From Cellulomonas hominis (GTDB lineage Bacteria; Actinomycetota; Actinomycetes; Actinomycetales; Cellulomonadaceae): a stretch of 47,875 bases of DNA. Position numbers and translations under genes: made by a program. Positions within the stretch are counted from its first letter, which is position 1; each line of letters starts with the position of its first letter. The DNA lies in assembly GCF_901521055.1 (NCBI RefSeq), contig NZ_CABEGA010000034.1, forward strand, positions 1 through 47,875, read 5' to 3'. The notes under the pieces are model-generated. The model was not told the origin of the DNA. It did not search any database and worked only from the letters and a program-made list of their open reading frames with translations. Below, piece after piece: positions 41,598 to 47,875 of the stretch.

Positions 41598-42923
41598 ATG
41601 CGCGTCTCGGTCATCGGCTGCGGCTACCTCGGCGCGGTGCACGCGGCGAGCATGGCGGAGCTCGGGCACACCGTCGTGGGCGTCGACGTCGACAAGGCCA
41701 AGGTCGAGAAGCTCGCCGCCGGGACGGCCCCGTTCTACGAGCCGGGGCTGCCCGAGCTGCTCACCTCGGTGCGGGACGCGGGACGGCTGACCTTCACCAC
41801 CGACCCCGCGGAGGCCGCCGGCGCACGGGTGCACTTCCTGTGCGTCGGCACCCCGCAGCGGCACGGCGAGCTCCGGGCGGACCTGACCTACGTCGAGGAC
41901 GCGTTCGCCGCGCTGCTGCCGCACGTCCGGCCCGGTGACCTGGTGGTGGGGAAGTCCACCGTCCCGGTGGGCACCGCCGAGTCGCTGGCCGAGCGGCTGG
42001 CGCCCACCGGCGCGACCCTCGTGTGGAACCCGGAGTTCCTGCGCGAGGGCTTCGCCGTGCACGACACGCTGCACCCCGACCGGCTCGTCTACGGCCTGCC
42101 GACGGACCCGGGCGGGGTGCCCACCGAGGCCGGTGCGGCCGCGCGGGCGGTGCTCGACGAGGTCTACGCGGCTGCGCTCGCCGAGGGCACGCCGCTGGTC
42201 GTCACCGACTACGCCACAGCGCAGCTCGTCAAGGTCGCCGCGAACTCGTTCCTGGCGACCAAGATCTCCTTCATCAACGCGATGGCCGAGCTCTGCGAGG
42301 CGACCGGTGCCGACGTCACCGGCCTCGCGGACGCCATCGGCTACGACGACCGGATCGGGCGCCGATTCCTCAACGCCGGCCTGGGCTTCGGCGGCGGCTG
42401 CCTGCCCAAGGACATCCGCGCGTTCATGGCCCGCGCCGGGGAGCTCGGCGTCGACGAGGCGCTCACGTTCCTGCGGGAGGTCGACGCGATCAACATGCGG
42501 CGGCGCGTCCGGATGGTCGACCTGGCCCGCGAGGTGTGCCACGGGTCGATCGTCGGGCGGAACGTCGCGGTGCTGGGTGCCGCGTTCAAGCCCGACTCCG
42601 ACGACGTGCGGGACTCGCCCGCCCTGTCGGTCGCCGGCCAGATGCAGCTGCAGGGCGCCCAGGTCCGGGTCACCGACCCCCGGGCCGTCGACAACGCCCG
42701 CGCGGCGTGGCCGGGCCTCGTGTTCACGCCGACCGTCGAGGAGGCCGTCGAGGGCGCGGACGTCGTGCTCCTGGCGACCGAGTGGGCCGAGTACCGCGAC
42801 CTGGACCCGCACGCCCTGGCGGGCCTGGTCCGGGAGCGCCGGATCCTCGACGGCCGCAACGTCCTGGACCCGCCGCGCTGGCGCGCCGCGGGCTGGACGT
42901 ACCGCGCCCTGGGCCGCCCCTGA
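41598..42923 (+). CDS. ugd: UDP-glucose 6-dehydrogenase
   Basis: This enzyme oxidises UDP-glucose to UDP-glucuronate with two NAD+. The 441-residue protein has the Rossmann motif GCGYLGAVHAASMAELGH at the start, GTP and KSTVPVGT in the NAD domain, NPEFLREGFAVHD near 140, and the catalytic Cys268 in FGGGCLPKD. The C-terminal UDP-binding domain contains GAAFKPDSDDVRDSPAL. GGGAGGA precedes the ATG, with a TAGGTT hexamer at 41563-41568. It may supply a precursor for the nearby glycan operon, although a permease gene lies between them. Confidence 0.96.
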   Translation: MRVSVIGCGYLGAVHAASMAELGHTVVGVDVDKAKVEKLAAGTAPFYEPGLPELLTSVRDAGRLTFTTDPAEAAGARVHFLCVGTPQRHGELRADLTYVEDAFAALLPHVRPGDLVVGKSTVPVGTAESLAERLAPTGATLVWNPEFLREGFAVHDTLHPDRLVYGLPTDPGGVPTEAGAAARAVLDEVYAAALAEGTPLVVTDYATAQLVKVAANSFLATKISFINAMAELCEATGADVTGLADAIGYDDRIGRRFLNAGLGFGGGCLPKDIRAFMARAGELGVDEALTFLREVDAINMRRRVRMVDLAREVCHGSIVGRNVAVLGAAFKPDSDDVRDSPALSVAGQMQLQGAQVRVTDPRAVDNARAAWPGLVFTPTVEEAVEGADVVLLATEWAEYRDLDPHALAGLVRERRILDGRNVLDPPRWRAAGWTYRALGRP

Positions 42924-42957
42924 CCCGGCCCCGCCCGCGCGAGTGGCGAGTCGGCGA

Positions 42958-42997
42958 GGCGTCCACAGGGACCGGGGCCGTGTGGCGTCCACAGGGA
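42958..42997. repeat. Two direct repeats of a DnaA-box-like 14-mer
   Basis: GGCGTCCACAGGGA occurs at 42958-42971 and 42984-42997, 26 bp apart, just upstream of the DUF559 gene. GTCCACA matches the actinobacterial DnaA-box core, but the flanking bases do not. Confidence 0.7.
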
Positions 42998-43045
42998 GCG
43001 GGTGGTGCGGGGGCGTCCGGCGGCGCGCGGGTGCGACCGTGCGGC

Positions 43046-43981
43046 ATGTCGACCCGGCCCGCGCCCGTGCCTCAGCCGCTCGTCCACCGGGCGTTCCGCA
43101 CGGCCGACGGCGCGGCGCTCGGACTGACCGCGGGCCGGATGCGTTCCTCCGACCTGGCCGCGCCGCACCGGGGCGTGCGCGTGGCCGGACCACCGGCCGC
43201 CGATCTGGAGGGCAGGTGCCGGGCGCTGCTGCCCCTGCTCCCGCCCGGGGCCCGCTTCACGCACGTGACGGCCCTGGCACTGGTCGGCGTCGAGCCGCCC
43301 TGGAGCCTGAAGGACGACGACAGGCTGCACGTCGAGGTGAGCACGACCGCGACGCGTCCGAGGATCCGCGGAGTCGTCACCCACCGGATCCCGGGCGCCG
43401 TTCCGCTCCTGCACCTACGCGGGCTGCCCGTGCTCCGACCGGAGCTCGCCTGGACGCGCACCGCGGACCGGCTGGCACACACCGAGCTCGTGGTGCTCGC
43501 GGACGGACTGTGCCGCCGGAAGCGGCCGGTGACCACGCCGGAACGCCTCGCGCAGGTGGTCGCAACGCTCCCCGCCGGGACGCGTGGTGTGCGGCTGCTG
43601 CGAGGGGCGGCCGCGTCGTGCGGGGCGGGGACCGACTCGGTCATGGAGACCCGGACGCGTCTGGCGCTCGACTCGGCGGGGATCCGGTGCGAGGTGAACC
43701 GCGCTGTGCGCGACGAGCAGGGGCGGTTCATCGCGATGCCAGACCTCTCGGACCCGGTGCTCCGCGTCGCGATCGAGTACGACGGCGACGTGCACCGGAC
43801 CGACCGGCGGACGTGGCAGCGTGACGTCGCCCGCCGCCAGGCGCTCGAGGCGGCCGGCTGGCGCGTGGTCACGCTCACGGCCGGTGACGTCCTGGGAGCC
43901 GACGACCGGTGGATCTCGTGGGTCGCCGCGGCACGTACCGCGCAGTCCCGCGTCGCATCGCGCTCGTCGAGAGGGCAATAG
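43046..43981 (+). CDS. DUF559 / VSR-like endonuclease domain protein
   Basis: This 311-residue protein has an N-terminal region (about 1-190) like AbiEi-type winged-helix proteins (AFRTADGAALGLTAGRMRSSDLAAPHRGV, THVTALALVGV). Its C-terminal restriction-endonuclease-like domain is of the DUF559/VSR type (about 200-300): MPDLSDPVLRVAIEYDGDVHRT and the ensuing RDVARRQALEAAGWRVV. Such proteins are abundant in actinobacteria and often labelled type IV antitoxin-like; their function is unproven. No toxin gene is adjacent. There is no ribosome binding site, and the stop is TAG. Confidence 0.85.
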   Translation: MSTRPAPVPQPLVHRAFRTADGAALGLTAGRMRSSDLAAPHRGVRVAGPPAADLEGRCRALLPLLPPGARFTHVTALALVGVEPPWSLKDDDRLHVEVSTTATRPRIRGVVTHRIPGAVPLLHLRGLPVLRPELAWTRTADRLAHTELVVLADGLCRRKRPVTTPERLAQVVATLPAGTRGVRLLRGAAASCGAGTDSVMETRTRLALDSAGIRCEVNRAVRDEQGRFIAMPDLSDPVLRVAIEYDGDVHRTDRRTWQRDVARRQALEAAGWRVVTLTAGDVLGADDRWISWVAAARTAQSRVASRSSRGQ

Positions 43982-44104
43982 ATGTCTCGATGCGGGCGCC
44001 GATGGGCGCACCTACTGCCCACTCGGCGCCGGACGTCCGCGGGGGAGGCGGCCGGGACGGCGGGGGAGCGGGCTCCGGGCGTGTCGTTAGCGTAGGTAAT
44101 GAGT

Positions 44105-44110
44105 TAGGGT
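44105..44110 (+). promoter_or_regulatory. Leaderless -10 for the MarR gene
   Basis: TAGGGT ends six bases before ATG 44117. A similar GTTAGCGTAGG occurs 17 bp upstream (44086-44096), so the AT-richer block 44086-44112 may also hold the MarR operator. Confidence 0.5.
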
Positions 44111-44116
44111 AAGGAC

Positions 44117-44554
44117 ATGTCCCTCGTCGCCGATGCCCGGCCCCTCGCGCTCGCCGGGGAGCTGCGCGTCGCGCTGGCGAAGTCGACCCGGCGGATCCGG
44201 TCCCGGCGCGGGGCCGCCGACCTGCCGGACCCGCAGTTCAACGTGCTCGCGATCCTGCTCCGCGAGGGCCCCCTCACCCCCGGGGCGCTCGCGGAGGCCG
44301 AGCACGTGCAGCCGCCGTCGATGACCCGCACCGTGAACACCCTGGTCGGGCTCGGGTTCGTCGCGAAGTCGGAGCACCCGACGGACGGGCGGCAGGTCGT
44401 CGTGAGCCTCACGGGCGCGGGGGAGGCCGAGGTCCGCGAGACCCGCCGCCGCCGCGACGCCTGGCTCGCCGACCAGCTCCGCACGCTCACCCCCGAGGAA
44501 CGCCGGACCCTCGCGCAGGCCGCCGTGCTGCTGCGCCGGATCGCGGCAGGATGA
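44117..44554 (+). CDS. MarR family transcriptional regulator
   Basis: This 145-residue winged-helix regulator contains LPDPQFNVLAILLREGPLTPGALAEAEHVQPPSMTRTVNTLVGLGFVAKSEHPTDGRQVVVSLT, a complete MarR DNA-binding core. Flanking helices form the dimer interface (RRRRDAWLADQLRTL). It probably represses itself and the adjacent MFS gene, which starts ten bases after its stop. The predicted leaderless start explains the absence of a properly spaced ribosome binding site. Confidence 0.95.
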   Translation: MSLVADARPLALAGELRVALAKSTRRIRSRRGAADLPDPQFNVLAILLREGPLTPGALAEAEHVQPPSMTRTVNTLVGLGFVAKSEHPTDGRQVVVSLTGAGEAEVRETRRRRDAWLADQLRTLTPEERRTLAQAAVLLRRIAAG

Positions 44555-44564
44555 GGCCGCCCGC

Positions 44565-45890
44565 ATGAGCTCCACCTTCGCCTCGCTGACGTACCCGAAC
44601 TACCGGCTGTGGTTCGGCGGTGCGCTCGTCGCCAACATCGGCACCTGGATGCAGCGCGTCGCGCAGGACTGGCTGGTGCTGACCGTCCTGTCCGACGACT
44701 CCGGCCTGGCGGTCGGCATCACGACGGCGCTGCAGTTCCTCCCGACGCTGCTGCTGTCCGCGTGGGCGGGCGTGCTCGCCGACCGGGTGAACCGCCGCAA
44801 GCTGCTGATGCTCACGCAGGGCGGGATGGGGCTGCTGGCGTTCGGGCTCGGGGTGCTGGTCCTGTCCGGGAACGCGCAGCTCTGGCACGTGTACCTGTTC
44901 GCGCTGGGGCTCGGCGCCGTCGCGGCGCTCGACCAGCCGGTGCGGCAGACGTTCGTCGCGGAGCTCGTGCCCGCCGGCCGGCTGTCCAACGCGGTGGGCC
45001 TGAACAGCACGTCGTTCAACGCCGCGCGGCTGATCGGCCCCGGGCTGGCGGGCCTGCTGATCGCCGCGGTGGGTACCGGCTGGGTGTTCGTCATCAACGG
45101 GGTGTCGTTCGCGGCGACGATCCTGGCGCTGCTGCTCATGCGGACCTCGGAGCTGCGCCCGATGCCGGTCGCACCGCGCGCGAAGGGGCAGATCCGCGAG
45201 GGCGTCCGGTACGTCCGGGGCCGCAGCGACATCCTCGTCATCATGGTCGTGATCTGCGTGGTGTCGACCTTCGGGCTGAACTTCCAGATGACGAGCGCGC
45301 TGATGGCCCGGGCCGAGTTCGGCAAGGGCGCGGGGGAGTACGGGATCCTCGGGTCGGTGCTGGCGATCGGGTCGCTCGCGGGCGCGCTGCTGGCCGCCCG
45401 GCGCGAGCGGCCCCGGGTGCGGCTGGTGATCGGTGCGGCGTTCGCGTTCGGGGTGGCGACGGGCGTGCAGGCGCTGATGCCGACGTACACGTCCTACGCG
45501 ATCGCGTGCATCCCGGTGGGCCTCGCGTCGCTGACGATGATGACCGCCGCGAACACCACCATCCAGATGTCGACCGACCCCGCCGTCCGCGGGCGCGTCA
45601 TGTCGCTGTACATGATCGTCATGCTCGGGGCGACGCCGGTCGGGTCGCCGATCGTCGGCTGGATCGGCGAGACGTTCGGCGCGCGCTGGTCCATCGGCAT
45701 CGGGTCGATCACGGCGCTGCTGGTGTCCACGCTCGCGGCGCTCTGGGCCAGGAAGCACTGGAACGTGCAGGTCCGCTACCGCGTCCGCACCCGCCCGCAC
45801 CTCGAGGTGCTGCACCCCGACGTGCCGAACCCCCGCCGGAGCGGCGTGGACCAGGTCGCGGCACGCGAGGCGGCCGACGCGGCGCTGTGA
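44565..45890 (+). CDS. MFS efflux transporter
   Basis: This 441-residue permease has about twelve membrane helices. NYRLWFGGALVANIGTWMQRVAQDWLV at helix 1, LSAWAGVLADRVNRRKLLM at the helix 2-3 loop and LDQPVRQTFVAELVP in helix 4 are typical of the enterobactin-exporter-like MFS group. It is likely a drug or metabolite exporter under control of the upstream MarR protein. A basic cytoplasmic tail (about 395-441) follows the last helix. The ligand cannot be inferred from sequence. Confidence 0.94.
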   Translation: MSSTFASLTYPNYRLWFGGALVANIGTWMQRVAQDWLVLTVLSDDSGLAVGITTALQFLPTLLLSAWAGVLADRVNRRKLLMLTQGGMGLLAFGLGVLVLSGNAQLWHVYLFALGLGAVAALDQPVRQTFVAELVPAGRLSNAVGLNSTSFNAARLIGPGLAGLLIAAVGTGWVFVINGVSFAATILALLLMRTSELRPMPVAPRAKGQIREGVRYVRGRSDILVIMVVICVVSTFGLNFQMTSALMARAEFGKGAGEYGILGSVLAIGSLAGALLAARRERPRVRLVIGAAFAFGVATGVQALMPTYTSYAIACIPVGLASLTMMTAANTTIQMSTDPAVRGRVMSLYMIVMLGATPVGSPIVGWIGETFGARWSIGIGSITALLVSTLAALWARKHWNVQVRYRVRTRPHLEVLHPDVPNPRRSGVDQVAAREAADAAL

Positions 45891-45994
45891 CCGCCGGACG
45901 CTCTCGCCGCCGGGACGCTCGGGGCGCCACCGGCGCCGGGTGAACTTCGCCCCTCGACCCGTGTCCGAATTGTCCGGTATGTGACGATCGAACG

Positions 45995-47785
45995 ATGGCG
46001 ATCCGACGGCGGCTCCTCATCGCGGTGGCGGTGCTGCTCGGCGGTGTGCTGCTGGCCGGCGGGTGGCTGACGTTCCGCGTGGTGCAGGCCGCCGGGGCCG
46101 CCCGGGACCTCCAGGCCGCGGCCGACGGCGCGCGCCCGGAGGCGGAGGCGCTCGACGTGGCGGCCCTCCGCGCGCGGCTGCCTGCCCTGCAGGACGCCGC
46201 GGCCCGCGTTTCCGACGCCGCCGACGACCCGGTGTGGCGGGTCGCGCAGCACCTGCCGTTCGTGGGGGACGACCTCGCGGCCGTGTCGGCGGTCGCGACG
46301 GCAGCCGACGACCTCACCCACGACGCGGCCCCGGAGCTCCTGGACGCGCTGGATGCGCTCACCGCGCCGGCAGGGGCCGCGGACGCCGGGCGCACGGTCC
46401 CGGACGGCTGGGTCGACGTCGCGCCGCTGGCCGCGGCCGCTCCCGCTGCGGCCCGCGCCGCCGAGGTCGTCGACGACCTGGCCGCGGACCTCGCGCCGAT
46501 CGACCCCGACGGGCTCACCGCCCCGCTCGCCGACCCGGTGCGGGACCTGCGCGACGCGCTCGACGCCTCCGCGGGGAGCCGGGCCACCCTGGCGGACCTC
46601 GCCGCGGCCCTGCCGTCGATGCTCGGCGCCGACGGCCCGCGCACCTACCTGCTGCTGTCGCTGAACCCCGCGGAGCTGCGCGCGCAGGGCGGCATCGTCG
46701 GGGCGGTCGCCGTGCTGCAGGCGCGGGACGGGGCGGTCGGGCTGGTCGGGCAGCGCAGCACAGCCGACCTGCCCGAGCTGCCGGCGAGCGCCCTGCCGCT
46801 GACCGACGACGAGCTCGCGCTGTTCGGCGACCGGCTCGGGCGCTGGGTGCAGGACACGGTCCAGACGCCGGACTACCCGCGCGCGGCCGAGCTGGCGTCG
46901 GCGTTCTGGGTCGCCTCGACGGGGCAGCCGGTCGACGGGGTGCTCGCCACCGACCCGACGGTCGTCGCCGACCTGCTCGCCACGACCGGGCGGACGGTGC
47001 AGGCCGACGGCGAGGAGCTCGGCGGCGACGACCTGCTGCAGGCGCTGCTGCGCGACGCCTACCTGGCCTACGGGGACCCGCGCGCGGGCGACCTCTTCTA
47101 CGCGCAGGTCGCCACGTCGGTGTTCGCGGTGCTGCGGGACGCCGCCGCCGACCCGGCGACGGCGCGTGCCGCGGTGACGGTCGCGACGGACGCGGTGGCC
47201 GCCCGCCGGGTCGCCCTGTGGTCCGCGCGGCCCGACGAGCAGGCCCGGCTCGCGGCGTCGTCGGTGGGCGGGGCGTTCCTGAGCGGCGACGCCCCCACGG
47301 CCACCGGGAGCGTGGGGCAGGCGGTAGGCGTGTTCCTCGACGACGGCACCGCCGGCAAGCTCGACTACGACCTCACGGCGACGGTGACCATCACGATGAC
47401 CGGGTGCGGGACGCCGCGGGCGGCGGCGCGGGTGGACGTCACGCTCGACTACCACCCGCCGGGCGACGTCGCCGGGCTCCCGGCGCAGGTGGTCGGCGAC
47501 GGCGGGTCCGGGCTGCCCGCCGGGTGGCTCGCGACGAACGTGTCGTTCTACTCGGCACGCGACGGGCGCCTGGGAGAGGTCCGGCGGGGCGACGCGGTGG
47601 TCGGCGGGCAGACCGCGAGCACCGCGCGGCGGGACGTCGCGGTGCTGACGTCGCGCCTCGCCCCCGCGACCGCCGAGGTGTACTCGGTGACCGTGCCCGC
47701 CCCCGACGGCGCGCTGACCGTGTGGACGACGCCGACCCTCACGGGCCCGGGCGTGGTCACGGGGGAGTGCCCGCCCGCACCCTGA
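45995..47785 (+). CDS. DUF4012 domain-containing membrane-anchored protein
   Basis: This 596-residue protein has one N-terminal membrane helix (about 7-28) and a large extracytoplasmic part. A helical Ala/Asp-rich region (30-200) precedes the DUF4012 domain (about 205-420). Diagnostic features are TYLLLSLNPAELRAQGGIVGAVAVL, GQPVDGVLATDPTVVADLLATTG and GDLFYAQVATSVFAVL. The C-terminal portion is beta-rich. The family is common near polysaccharide loci in actinobacteria; it has distant resemblance to LytR-type proteins, but its activity is unproven. No ribosome binding site is visible before the ATG. Confidence 0.9.
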   Translation: MAIRRRLLIAVAVLLGGVLLAGGWLTFRVVQAAGAARDLQAAADGARPEAEALDVAALRARLPALQDAAARVSDAADDPVWRVAQHLPFVGDDLAAVSAVATAADDLTHDAAPELLDALDALTAPAGAADAGRTVPDGWVDVAPLAAAAPAAARAAEVVDDLAADLAPIDPDGLTAPLADPVRDLRDALDASAGSRATLADLAAALPSMLGADGPRTYLLLSLNPAELRAQGGIVGAVAVLQARDGAVGLVGQRSTADLPELPASALPLTDDELALFGDRLGRWVQDTVQTPDYPRAAELASAFWVASTGQPVDGVLATDPTVVADLLATTGRTVQADGEELGGDDLLQALLRDAYLAYGDPRAGDLFYAQVATSVFAVLRDAAADPATARAAVTVATDAVAARRVALWSARPDEQARLAASSVGGAFLSGDAPTATGSVGQAVGVFLDDGTAGKLDYDLTATVTITMTGCGTPRAAARVDVTLDYHPPGDVAGLPAQVVGDGGSGLPAGWLATNVSFYSARDGRLGEVRRGDAVVGGQTASTARRDVAVLTSRLAPATAEVYSVTVPAPDGALTVWTTPTLTGPGVVTGECPPAP

Positions 47786-47875
47786 GGCGCCGCCGCCCTG
47801 CGCCGCAGGCCGCAGGCCGCCGCCCGCCGCCCGCGGCCCGTCGAGATGACAGTGCGCGCCTGCGTCGCCGTCCGG
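47786..47875. other. Right-edge intergenic remnant
   Basis: This holds short GC-rich near-repeats of GCCGCAGG and a small hairpin (47797-47809). An ATG at 47846 could open the next gene, but only ten codons are visible. Confidence 0.4.

Noticed and set aside
42958..42997. Replication origin from DnaA-box-like repeats
   Set aside because: Only two imperfect boxes are present, with no AT-rich region and no dnaA, dnaN or rpmH nearby.
47846..47875. Possible start of a new gene at ATG 47846
   Set aside because: Only ten codons are visible and there is no ribosome site or recognisable motif, so it is not called.

Overview
The window is chromosomal DNA of a very GC-rich actinobacterium. Cellulomonas or a close relative in the Micrococcales fits best, judged from the gene families and the conserved order purF-purM-DUF3073-bldC. 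This is inference, because no rRNA or marker comparison was possible. Coding density is high. I see no tRNA, rRNA, CRISPR array, insertion sequence or prophage.

Layout. (1) The left edge (1-290) reads leftward: a short ORF with three consecutive Cys codons, shaped like a cysteine-responsive attenuator peptide, followed by a perfect 45-bp inverted repeat that runs to the window edge. Its operon lies outside. (2) 288-11183 holds a DUF2599 lipoprotein and a membrane protein (leftward), then purL, rsgA, a sterol-carrier-like gene, a YigZ gene (leftward), a small membrane protein, purF, purM, DUF3073 (leftward) and bldC. (3) 11339-13818 holds two alkylation-repair genes, an Ada-AlkA fusion and an O6-alkylguanine methyltransferase, with matching upstream elements. 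(4) 13901-16022 has three small membrane-stress type genes and tandem fluoride channel genes. (5) 16091-18343 encodes a biliverdin-type phytochrome with a PP2C/SpoIIE phosphatase output. (6) 18375-21740 is an LLM flavin oxidoreductase/FMN reductase pair with an amino-acid permease. (7) 22054-28869 has a secreted GH26-like hydrolase, an ArsR regulator with duplicated operators, an M15 peptidase, two small genes, a PASTA penicillin-binding protein and a STAS protein. (8) 29495-32253 is a two-component pair in which the response regulator is fused to a PIG-L deacetylase. (9) 32289-39887 is a leftward six-gene glycan operon with every junction overlapping: two glycosyltransferases, ABC permease and ATPase, UDP-GlcNAc 2-epimerase, and a three-part DUF6270/CatB-type acetyltransferase. 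(10) 40070-47785 has a purine permease, UDP-glucose dehydrogenase, a DUF559 protein, a MarR/MFS pair and a DUF4012 protein.

How the parts work together. purL, purF and purM are three steps of IMP synthesis and the NCS2 permease may import purines. The ABC pair, epimerase, glycosyltransferases and acetyltransferase should make, decorate and export a surface glycan, with UDP-glucuronate possibly supplied by the nearby dehydrogenase. The phytochrome phosphatase and the STAS protein could belong to one partner-switching pathway, but no anti-sigma kinase is present here. About eleven genes have a -10-like hexamer ending six or seven bases before the start codon, which points to leaderless mRNAs and helps to place starts.

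The strongest candidates for something little described are the response-regulator/PIG-L deacetylase with its kinase, the phytochrome-PP2C protein, the DUF6270/CatB fusion, the paired ada/ogt element, the duplicated ArsR operator, and the Cys-codon leader with its long inverted repeat.
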